Assembly: GCA_905200435.1 (NCBI GenBank)
Contig: CAJKKJ010000078.1
Location: 1 to 5,268, forward strand
DNA: 5,268 bases
Direction of reading: 5' to 3'
DNA from: an uncultured Bacillota bacterium
GTDB lineage: Bacteria; Bacillota_I; Bacilli_A; RF39; UBA660
Below are positions 1-5,147 of the stretch, in pieces. Position numbers and translations under genes: made by a program. Each line of letters opens with the position of its first letter. The first letter of the stretch is position 1. Under the pieces are notes generated by a model. That model did no database searches. It had not been told where the DNA came from and saw only the letters and a list, made by a program, of their open reading frames with translations.

Positions 1-646
1 ATAAATCATCAATTATTTTATTAATATTTCCAAATCCCATACTTCCAAGCATAACTAAAACAGTTCTCTCTTTGTTAATATTTAAATTATATCTTATATC
101 CTTAGCGCTTTCTATAAAATTACTAGAAATAGGAATACCAGTCGTAATTAATTTATTTTCATCAATTCCCTTATCAATAAAATCCTTTTCAATTCCTTTT
201 TGAATAATAAAATAATTTGGTTTAGCTTCTTCCATAAAAGGGCAAGCAGTATAATCAGTTGCAACAAGCAAAAATGGAATTTTTTTAATAGCAGTTAGTG
301 TAAGTGCTGGAAATATATGTGTTGTAATAACTAGATCAAAATTATTTTTAACAATATAATTATATAACTTCTTTTTATGGAATTTATTAACAAAATAAAC
401 AGGACTCTTAAGTTTAGTTTTACTATACAATTCTCCAAGTTTATAAACAACTTTAAATATTTTACCATTTCCATTTAGTGTAGATAAATACAAATCTTCA
501 GATAATTTTTTCGCACGTTTATTAACAATATCGTAAAAATCTTTGAATTCACAATCGATTTTATTACTTTTTAATTCATCATGTATATATCTAGCGCATG
601 CATTGTGTCCACCACCAGTAGAACAAGATAATATTAGTACTTTCAT
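1..646 (-). CDS. Diacylglycerol glycosyltransferase (UgtP / MGDG-synthase family), C-terminus cut by window edge
   Basis: Runs leftward from the ATG at 646-644 to the window edge, giving 215 residues. Family members are about 380 residues, so roughly the N-terminal 55% is present. What is seen: a first beta-strand followed by a glycine-rich STGGGHN loop (residues 9-15), characteristic of the MGDG_synth N-terminal domain; THIFPA (109-114); ATDYTACP (129-136); TTGIPI (168-173); and GSMGFGN (201-207), the start of the C-terminal nucleotide-sugar-binding half. This order matches UgtP of Bacillus and its clostridial homologues. Known for the family: transfer of glucose or galactose from a UDP-sugar to diacylglycerol at the inner membrane face, giving glycolipids that can anchor lipoteichoic acid. 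The closely related MurG lacks this STGGGHN/THIFP pattern. The start is set by GGAGG at 656-652, five bases upstream. It is the second gene of an operon with the family 3 hydrolase. Sugar donor and number of sugars added cannot be read from sequence. Confidence 0.87.
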   Translation of the reverse strand, partial: MKVLILSCSTGGGHNACARYIHDELKSNKIDCEFKDFYDIVNKRAKKLSEDLYLSTLNGNGKIFKVVYKLGELYSKTKLKSPVYFVNKFHKKKLYNYIVKNNFDLVITTHIFPALTLTAIKKIPFLLVATDYTACPFMEEAKPNYFIIQKGIEKDFIDKGIDENKLITTGIPISSNFIESAKDIRYNLNINKERTVLVMLGSMGFGNINKIIDDL

Positions 647-656
647 TTTTACCTCC
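644..656 (-). promoter_or_regulatory. Shine-Dalgarno inside the end of the upstream gene (translational coupling site)
   Basis: Reading leftward, GGAGG (656-652) lies within the last two sense codons, TGG AGG, of the hydrolase gene. Its TAA stop is at 651-649 and the glycosyltransferase ATG follows two bases later at 646-644. A ribosome terminating on the first gene would sit directly on the start site of the second, so coupled translation is expected. Confidence 0.8.
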
Positions 657-1938
657 AATTTAACTTTTTATAATATTTCCATGATATATTTTTTAAAACC
701 AAATAATTAATCATACTATCAGATATTTTTTTATCTCTATATGCATCTAATATCTCATTATAAGCTTCTTTAAAATCAGTTACAATTAATAAATTATTAC
801 CAGCAAGAACAGCTTTTAAATATTTATCTTCAACATCCTTTAGACCATTCATTGATATATCATCAGTTATCATAATATTATTAAAATTAAGATTTTTTAA
901 AATATTATGAACATTAGGTGAAAGAGAAGCAGGATTAATTTTATCAACACAATTCATATAGTTGTGTGAAAAAAGTATGGAATTAACATTTTCCTTTATG
1001 CCAGCAATAAATGGTAAAAAATCATTTTGTTCAAAAGAACTATATGTTCGATCATCAATAGCAATTCCCTTATGTGTATCCTTATTATTTCCATATCCAG
1101 GGAAATGTTTTAAAGTATAAGAAACCTTATAATCAGTATTAGAAATTACAGTTTCAATATATTTAGCAGTTAAATCACCATTTTTTCCAAAACTTCTTTT
1201 AAAAATATAATCATCGTCATTTATAGATACATCAGCAACAGGCGCTAGATTCAAGTTGATTCCAAGTTCATATAAAATTTTACTCTTATTTATTGTATCA
1301 TCTCTAATTCCATCGAATCCCTTATTTTTATATATTTCTTGTGAAGATAAAAATGGATTAGTGAGAATATTTTTATTGGAACTTAGTCTACTAACAGTGC
1401 CACCTTCTTCATCAATTGCAATAAGTAAAGGTATTTTAGAATTATTTTGATAGTTTTTAATTTCATCTATAAGTTCAGATTTTGATTTATTATTAACATC
1501 ACGACCAAATAATATATATCCACCAATATGATAATTTTTAATTGTATCAATCTTTTCTTTTTCAGGAATTCTAGCAAGTAATAACTGACCAATTTTTTCT
1601 TCTATCGTCATATTTTTTAATATTTCTAAAGCTTCATCCTCATAATCTTTAAATAAACTCTTATTTAAAAATTTAAAATTTGAAATTTTATTAATTTTTT
1701 TTATATCAATATTTTGAATGTTTGTAAAATTATTTAAATTTTTTTTATATAATATTTCAACATTATCATCTAATTTATATTTAAAATCATAATTTTTATC
1801 AAATTTGTAAATAAAACCCTTACTAGTTAGAATAGTAAAGGTATTACTATCTATATTTATAATATTTCCTTCTAATTTATTTTCCTTCATTAAAATAAGC
1901 GACAACATACTAATTAATAATAATATTAACTTTTTCAT
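649..1938 (-). CDS. NagZ-type family 3 glycoside hydrolase (beta-N-acetylhexosaminidase) with N-terminal membrane anchor
   Basis: A complete 429-residue protein. Residues 1-17 form a Lys-Lys start followed by an uninterrupted hydrophobic helix with no lipobox cysteine or clear Ala-X-Ala site, so it is exported and probably membrane-anchored. Residues about 22-67 form a small beta-rich domain (EGNIINID...GFIYKF...DDNVEILY), OB-like by eye. The GH3 TIM barrel spans about 102-425: MTIEEKIGQLL (110-120), IDEEGG (175-180) with R184, NLNLAPVADV (228-237), KRSFG (247-251), KHFPG (277-281), and D287-T288-H289, the Asp-His pair specific to the NagZ subfamily. ITDDISM (357-363) holds the nucleophile aspartate, probably D360 by analogy with other NagZ proteins. 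Known for the subfamily: hydrolysis of beta-linked N-acetylglucosamine from cell-wall fragments. Start chosen because GGAGG (1948-1944) lies five bases upstream and the signal-like helix begins at once. The gene leads an operon with the glycolipid glycosyltransferase. The exact substrate is not certain. Confidence 0.88.
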   Translation of the reverse strand: MKKLILLLISMLSLILMKENKLEGNIINIDSNTFTILTSKGFIYKFDKNYDFKYKLDDNVEILYKKNLNNFTNIQNIDIKKINKISNFKFLNKSLFKDYEDEALEILKNMTIEEKIGQLLLARIPEKEKIDTIKNYHIGGYILFGRDVNNKSKSELIDEIKNYQNNSKIPLLIAIDEEGGTVSRLSSNKNILTNPFLSSQEIYKNKGFDGIRDDTINKSKILYELGINLNLAPVADVSINDDDYIFKRSFGKNGDLTAKYIETVISNTDYKVSYTLKHFPGYGNNKDTHKGIAIDDRTYSSFEQNDFLPFIAGIKENVNSILFSHNYMNCVDKINPASLSPNVHNILKNLNFNNIMITDDISMNGLKDVEDKYLKAVLAGNNLLIVTDFKEAYNEILDAYRDKKISDSMINYLVLKNISWKYYKKLNWR

Positions 1939-1954
1939 TTATGCCTCCAATATA

Positions 1955-1984
1955 ATTATACTTTATTAATGTTTAATTTGTAAA
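1955..1984 (-). promoter_or_regulatory. Sigma-70-type promoter of the leftward envelope operon
   Basis: On the minus strand, TTTACA (1984-1979, five of six consensus bases) is followed after 18 bases by a perfect TATAAT (1960-1955). Transcription would start near 1948, close to the GGAGG at 1948-1944, giving a very short leader. This means the Shine-Dalgarno sequence would sit at or near the 5' end of the mRNA. If that is too tight, a promoter farther upstream within or beyond the divergent gene would be needed. Confidence 0.55.
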
Positions 1985-1992
1985 TAATCTAA

Positions 1993-1998
1993 TATAAT
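1993..1998 (+). promoter_or_regulatory. Candidate -10 element (TATAAT) for the small membrane protein gene
   Basis: A perfect TATAAT lies only five bases before the ATG at 2004-2006. Initiation six to eight bases downstream would begin on or next to that ATG. I see no good -35: at 17-base spacing the hexamer is TGTTTA (1970-1975). The sequence before the ATG has no Shine-Dalgarno. Together these suggest a leaderless transcript, although in DNA this AT-rich a TATAAT can occur by chance. Confidence 0.35.
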
Positions 1999-2003
1999 TT
2001 AAT

Positions 2004-2366
2004 ATGAATAATGTAAATGAAGAAATTAAAAGATTAAATTTTGAGGATTTTTTACTAGTGCTTTTTATATGCTTAAGTATTCTAAATATAATAGGAGATA
2101 GTTATGAGAAGGAGTATTTAAAAACACATAGTATATCTTCTAAGATAAATGCAAATAAAATTTTTGATTTTACTTTAAGTATTACAATTTTGATTTATTT
2201 TTATTTTCTTATTAGAAATTATAATTCATATAAAAATATCTCAGAAGATAAAAAAAGTTTATACAGTATAAAACTATTTGGTAGCATTCTAATAGTAGTA
2301 GGTGCGATATGTTTATTATATTTTCAAAAAAAGCAAAATACATTTGTAGGAGTACCAGCAATATAA
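2004..2366 (+). CDS. Small three-helix membrane protein of unknown function
   Basis: A 120-residue protein I cannot assign to a named family with confidence. After a short charged N-terminus (KRLNFEDF, residues 9-16) there are three likely membrane helices: about 15-31, 54-70 and 89-107. Between helices 1 and 2 is a polar stretch with DSYEKEYLKTH (32-42). Helix 2 ends in RNYNSYKN (71-78), followed by a charged SEDKKSLYSIK linker (80-90). The glycine in LFGSILIVVGA (91-101) precedes the polar C-terminus. No catalytic motif or signal-peptide cleavage site is visible. It is divergently placed from the envelope operon and 81 bases upstream of parE, which has its own promoter, so no functional link to parE is implied. 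The ATG at 2004 lacks a Shine-Dalgarno. An alternative in-frame GTG at 2058 has GAGGA at 2043-2047, but would delete the amphipathic N-terminus and shorten the first helix, so the ATG is preferred. Confidence 0.72.
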   Translation: MNNVNEEIKRLNFEDFLLVLFICLSILNIIGDSYEKEYLKTHSISSKINANKIFDFTLSITILIYFYFLIRNYNSYKNISEDKKSLYSIKLFGSILIVVGAICLLYFQKKQNTFVGVPAI

Positions 2367-2404
2367 AAGCATGACCTTTTTGTTTTCAAATCAAGCTTTT
2401 GTTT
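2365..2404 (+). terminator. Weak possible intrinsic terminator after the small membrane protein gene
   Basis: The arms AAAAGCATGA (2365-2374) and TCAAGCTTTT (2391-2400) pair as six outer pairs, one A-A mismatch and three inner pairs around a 16-base loop. The right arm runs into TTTTGTTT (2397-2404). The left arm overlaps the TAA stop. The stem is mostly A-U with an interior mismatch, so termination would be inefficient at best. Confidence 0.3.
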
Positions 2405-2431
2405 GACAATTTACTTTTTTTTTTGTATTAT
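2403..2431 (+). promoter_or_regulatory. parE promoter
   Basis: A perfect -35 TTGACA (2403-2408) is followed by an ideal 17-base spacer and a -10 TATTAT (2426-2431, five of six). The spacer contains a run of ten T (2415-2424). The start point should be near 2437-2439, just before GGTGAT. This is the best-matched promoter in the window and gives parE its own transcription, independent of the gene upstream. Confidence 0.7.
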
Positions 2432-2437
2432 TATTAT

Positions 2438-2443
2438 GGTGAT
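2438..2443 (+). promoter_or_regulatory. Ribosome binding site that fixes the parE start
   Basis: GGTGAT matches the 3' half of the full anti-Shine-Dalgarno complement (AGGAGGTGATC). Four bases separate it from the ATG at 2448-2450, which is the normal register for that half of the motif. The alternative ATG codons at 2436 and 2442 overlap or precede this element. With transcription starting near 2438 the leader is only about ten bases. Confidence 0.55.
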
Positions 2444-2447
2444 GAAG

Positions 2448-4364
2448 ATGGCAACAAGATATGATGAAAACTCAATCAAAATATTAGAAGGATTAGAGGC
2501 AGTAAGAAAAAGACCAGGTATGTATATTGGTTCAACTGATAAAAGAGGCTTACATCATTTAGTATGGGAAATTGTTGATAACTCAGTTGATGAAATTATA
2601 AATGGATATGGTAAAAAAGTAAAAATAATTTTATATAAAGATGGTAGTATTAGTGTTGAAGATGAAGGTAGAGGTGTACCAGTAGGTATGCACTCTAGTG
2701 GCATGTCAACACCAGAAGTAATTTATACAGTTCTTCATGCAGGTGGTAAATTTGAAGAAGGTGGATATAAAGTATCGGGTGGTTTGCACGGTGTAGGTGC
2801 AAGTGTCGTTAATGCTCTTAGCAAATGGATGGAAGTTACTATTAAGAGAGATGGCCATGAATATTTTATTAGATTCAAAGATGGGGGTAAATTAGATTTA
2901 CCTTTAAAACAAATTGGTAATACTAATAAAACTGGTACAAAGGTTAGATTTATGCCTGATTCAGAAATATTTGAAACAACTCATTTTAGTTATTCAACTA
3001 TTTGTGAAAGAATGCAAGAATGTGCATTTTTACTTAAAGATATAACTATTGAAATATATAATGAAAATGATGGTAGAAATGATATTTTTCACTATGATAA
3101 TGGTTTAGAAGCATTTGTTAATTATTTAAATGATGGCAAGACAGCACTTCATAAAACGGCTTTATTTGAAGGTGTTAAAGATAAAATAAAGGTATGTGTT
3201 GCATTTCAGTATACTGATACATATGCCGAAAATATAATTTCTTTTGTAAACAATGTTAAAACTAATGATGGTGGATCTCATGAAGTTGGTTTTAAATCTG
3301 CTTTAACAAGAGTATTTAATGATTATGCTAGGAATAATAAATATTTAAAAGATAAAGATAAAAATTTAGAGGGTTCTGATACTAGAGAAGGACTAACAGC
3401 AATAATTAGTTTGCAAATTCCAGAAGAAGCTCTACAATTTGAGGGTCAAACAAAATCAAAACTTGGAACACCTAGTGCTCGAACTGCTGTTGATAGTATT
3501 GTTAGTGAGAAACTTCAATTTTTCTTAGAGGAAAACAAAGCAGTCGCAACTAATATAATGGATAAAATTATAAAATCTAAAGTTGTTCGTGAAGCTGCTA
3601 GAAAAGCTCGTGATGAAGCTCGTAATGGTAAAGAAAAAAATAAAAAAGAGGGTGCTTTGAGTGGTAAATTAACGCCAGCTCAATCTAAAAATCCTAAAAT
3701 AAATGAATTGTTTTTGGTCGAAGGTGATTCAGCAGGTGGTTCTGCTAAACAAGGTAGAAATAGAAAATTCCAAGCTATCTTACCTTTAAGAGGAAAAGTT
3801 ATTAATACTGAGAAAGCTAAACTTGAAGAAATATTAAAAAATGAAGAAATTAATACTATTATTCATACAGTTGGTGCTGGTGTTGGTAGTGATTTTAATG
3901 TAGAAGAATCAAATTATGATAAGGTTATTATTATGACCGATGCTGATGATGATGGTGCTCATATTCAAATTTTATTATTAACTTTCTTTTATAGGTATAT
4001 GAAACCTTTAGTTGAAACAGGACATGTTTATGTAGCAATGCCACCTTTGTATAAAATAACTTGTGGTAAAGAGCATTATTATGTTTGGACTGATAATGAA
4101 AGAAAAGAAGTTATTGAAAAGCATAAAAATCAAAAGACTACAACTCAAAGATATAAAGGATTAGGTGAAATGAATGCTGAACAATTATGGGAAACAACAA
4201 TGGATCCTGATAATCGTAATTTAATTAGAGTAAGTATTACTGATGCTGCTTTAGCTGAAAAAAGAGTTAGTGTTTTGATGGGAGATAATGTTGATCCAAG
4301 AAAAGATTGGATAGAAGAAAATGTTGAATTTTCACTTGAAGATGACTATAAAGTAAACGCATAA
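2448..4364 (+). CDS. parE: DNA topoisomerase IV subunit B (ParE)
   Basis: A complete 638-residue ATPase subunit of topoisomerase IV, which works with ParC to decatenate daughter chromosomes and relax supercoils. Domain order: GHKL ATPase with LEGLEAVRKRPGMYIGST (13-30), E41 and N45 in WEIVDNSVDE (general base and Mg ligand), D72 in EDEGRG (adenine contact) and GGLHGVGASVVNALS (111-125); transducer with QTKSKLG (334-340), whose lysine contacts the ATP gamma-phosphate; Toprim with EGDSAGG (425-431), PLRGKVIN (446-453) and DADDDGAH (498-505), giving the metal-binding glutamate and aspartates; and the C-terminal tail with QRYKGLGEM (567-575). ParE rather than GyrB: STDKRGLHHLV, SFVNNV, LSGKLTPAQSKN, NEEINTIIHT, AGVG and AHIQ follow Gram-positive ParE, where GyrB has, for example, SHIRTL. 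An in-frame TTG at 2403 would add 15 residues, but it is the -35 box, so the ATG at 2448 is used. No parC follows. Confidence 0.96.
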   Translation: MATRYDENSIKILEGLEAVRKRPGMYIGSTDKRGLHHLVWEIVDNSVDEIINGYGKKVKIILYKDGSISVEDEGRGVPVGMHSSGMSTPEVIYTVLHAGGKFEEGGYKVSGGLHGVGASVVNALSKWMEVTIKRDGHEYFIRFKDGGKLDLPLKQIGNTNKTGTKVRFMPDSEIFETTHFSYSTICERMQECAFLLKDITIEIYNENDGRNDIFHYDNGLEAFVNYLNDGKTALHKTALFEGVKDKIKVCVAFQYTDTYAENIISFVNNVKTNDGGSHEVGFKSALTRVFNDYARNNKYLKDKDKNLEGSDTREGLTAIISLQIPEEALQFEGQTKSKLGTPSARTAVDSIVSEKLQFFLEENKAVATNIMDKIIKSKVVREAARKARDEARNGKEKNKKEGALSGKLTPAQSKNPKINELFLVEGDSAGGSAKQGRNRKFQAILPLRGKVINTEKAKLEEILKNEEINTIIHTVGAGVGSDFNVEESNYDKVIIMTDADDDGAHIQILLLTFFYRYMKPLVETGHVYVAMPPLYKITCGKEHYYVWTDNERKEVIEKHKNQKTTTQRYKGLGEMNAEQLWETTMDPDNRNLIRVSITDAALAEKRVSVLMGDNVDPRKDWIEENVEFSLEDDYKVNA

Positions 4365-4378
4365 GTTTACTTTTTTTT
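4350..4378 (+). terminator. Strong intrinsic terminator of parE
   Basis: AAAGTAAAC (4350-4358) and GTTTACTTT (4365-4373) form a perfect nine-pair stem around the six-base loop GCATAA, followed by a run of eight T (4371-4378). The left arm encodes the last residues of ParE, and the TAA stop lies in the loop. It should separate parE from the secreted-protein genes downstream. Confidence 0.88.
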
Positions 4379-4386
4379 AAAATTAA

Positions 4387-4415
4387 TTGCATTTTACATG
4401 TAATTATGATATTAT
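4387..4415 (+). promoter_or_regulatory. Promoter (extended -10) for the tandem secreted-protein genes
   Basis: TGATATTAT (4407-4415) is an extended -10 (TGn plus TATTAT, five of six). A partial -35 TTGCAT (4387-4392) sits 17 bases upstream of the hexamer. Transcription should start near 4422, giving a leader of about 23 bases. That leader carries AGGTAGGT (4431-4438), a moderate ribosome binding site six bases before the ATG at 4445. Confidence 0.5.
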
Positions 4416-4444
4416 TTTAATGTAATATTAAGGTAGGTAAAATT

Positions 4445-4981
4445 ATGAAAAGGTATGCTGGAGTATTTTTTGTTGTTGGTTTAACATTACTTTTGATTGG
4501 AACAGTTACATATTATGCAACTAGAGTTAGTGGTAATGTAACGGGAACAACTCTTCGATTTGAATTTAATATGACGAAGATTATTAATTCAAATGAATCA
4601 AATTTTAACGTTGTTGATTTATATGATACAGCTGATGCTCATAATGGTACTTCCGGCATTGTGCCAGGAGATAAAGGACATTTTGTTGTTAAGCTTGATA
4701 GTGTTGGTTCAGGTGTTGATATTGAATATACTATTACTTTTAGTAGTTCTGAACTTCCAAGTAATATGAAGTTTTATACTGATTCTAATAAAACATTTGT
4801 TGCTGATTTTTTAAATACATATACAATTTCTGGAACATTAAAGAAGAATTCTGATAAATCTTATGTTATTTATTGGGAATGGCCATATGATAGTGGCGAT
4901 AATAACAAGGATGATATTAATTATGAAGGAAGAGACTTTAGCGTTAATGTTTCTGCTCAAGGTAAACAAGTTGATGGTTAA
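4445..4981 (+). CDS. Secreted/surface beta-rich protein, SipW-dependent (TasA/camelysin-like) type
   Basis: A complete 178-residue protein. Residues 1-4 are basic and 5-22 hydrophobic, followed by YYATRVSGNVTGTT (23-36), a signal region without a standard Ala-X-Ala site. The rest is predicted beta-sandwich with alternating strands: VPGDKGHFVVKL (73-84), VDIEYTITFS (91-100), LPSNMKFYTD (104-113), TISGTL (127-132), VIYWEWPYD (141-149), acidic GDNNKDD (151-157) and FSVNVSAQGKQV (165-176). The combination of PGD, a long beta stretch and an aromatic-rich WEWPY strand resembles the TasA/CalY-like proteins of Gram-positive bacteria. Known examples are exported through the SipW signal peptidase, and some form matrix fibres. 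That function is not demonstrated here, and no signal peptidase or LPXTG sortase motif is in view. The next gene is a paralogue, with no terminator between them, so co-transcription is likely. It could also be a generic surface adhesin-like protein; export is surer than role. Confidence 0.75.
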   Translation: MKRYAGVFFVVGLTLLLIGTVTYYATRVSGNVTGTTLRFEFNMTKIINSNESNFNVVDLYDTADAHNGTSGIVPGDKGHFVVKLDSVGSGVDIEYTITFSSSELPSNMKFYTDSNKTFVADFLNTYTISGTLKKNSDKSYVIYWEWPYDSGDNNKDDINYEGRDFSVNVSAQGKQVDG

Positions 4982-5002
4982 TTTTTAAGGAGTGTTGATA
5001 AC

Positions 5003-5038
5003 ATGTTTGACCTAATACATACATACATGTATTACTAA
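5003..5038 (+). CDS. Possible 11-codon leader peptide (MFDLIHTYMYY)
   Basis: ATG at 5003 to TAA at 5036-5038, preceded by AAGGAG at 4987-4992 with a ten-base gap. It encodes an aromatic-rich peptide with three tyrosines in the last four codons. It lies 21 bases after the stop of the first secreted-protein gene and 109 bases before the next. Its second half coincides with an 8-bp hairpin. Leader peptides of this size can control downstream genes, but nothing here shows that it is translated. Confidence 0.25.
   Translation: MFDLIHTYMYY
5013..5034 (+). other. RNA hairpin within the small ORF
   Basis: TAATACAT (5013-5020) and ATGTATTA (5027-5034) are perfect reverse complements around the loop ACATAC. 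An A-rich, not T-rich, tract follows on the plus strand, so it is not a rightward terminator. On the minus strand no T-run follows the hairpin either. It might stall ribosomes or protect RNA ends, or be an accident of the short CATA repeat there. Confidence 0.35.
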
Positions 5039-5101
5039 AAAATAAAAAAAATAATATTTTTGTTGATAACTTTATAAGGAGCATAGACTATATAGATACT
5101 G

Positions 5102-5140
5102 GTCCTCTTTTTGGCATACACAAAATATTAGAAGGAGGAT
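5102..5140 (+). promoter_or_regulatory. Potential stem sequestering the ribosome binding site of the second paralogue
   Basis: GTCCTCTTTTT (5102-5112) can pair continuously with AGAAGGAGGAT (5130-5140): eleven pairs including three G-U, around a 17-base loop. The right arm contains the whole Shine-Dalgarno sequence GAAGGAGG (5131-5138). Closing this stem would block translation of the gene starting at 5148. The same pyrimidine arm could instead pair weakly (AGGA with TCCT) with the orphan AAGGAG at 5076-5081. No known riboswitch class is recognised. Confidence 0.35.
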
Positions 5141-5147
5141 GTAATAT

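Larger units (their letters stand above)
4993..5070 (+). repeat. Direct repeat pair TGTTGATAAC
   Basis: Identical ten-base copies lie at 4993-5002 and 5061-5070, 68 bases apart, flanking the small ORF and the A-rich run. A third copy at 2573-2582 codes for the conserved Val-Asp-Asn of ParE and is explained by the protein. On the minus strand the core reads TTATCAACA, one base from the DnaA-box consensus TTATCCACA. The biological meaning is unknown. Confidence 0.5.
4982..5147 (+). promoter_or_regulatory. Spacer between the paralogous secreted-protein genes
   Basis: A 166-base, very AT-rich stretch with no long gene. I find no convincing promoter: the TTGATA hexamers at 4995 and 5063 have no good -10 at 16-18 bases. 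I also find no terminator. It contains AAGGAG twice (4987-4992 and 5076-5081); the second has no start codon at a usable distance. An A-rich run occupies 5037-5054. The small ORF, repeats and hairpins are listed separately. The likely role is an mRNA spacer that sets expression of the downstream paralogue. Confidence 0.4.

Noticed and set aside
1256..1450. A 64-codon plus-strand reading frame opposite the hydrolase gene
   Set aside because: It lies wholly antisense to the conserved GH3 coding region, has no promoter or ribosome binding site, and its composition is explained by the opposite strand.
2448..4364. Calling this gene gyrB
   Set aside because: The Toprim and C-terminal signatures (NEEINTIIHT, AGVG, AHIQ and LSGKLTPAQSKN) follow ParE of Gram-positive bacteria rather than GyrB.
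4445..4520. Type IV pilin or pseudopilin N-terminus
   Set aside because: There is no Gly-Phe-Thr-Leu-Ile-Glu-type prepilin motif. The hydrophobic helix is followed by YY...VSG and a beta-rich domain.
2004..4981. Mycoplasma-type genetic code (TGA as tryptophan)
   Set aside because: All tryptophans examined are TGG, and no in-frame TGA interrupts the complete genes, so the standard bacterial code is sufficient.
5014..5029. Short CATA tandem repeat as a microsatellite or phase-variable tract
   Set aside because: Only about three units are present, which is too short to support slippage. The overlapping hairpin is the more informative reading.
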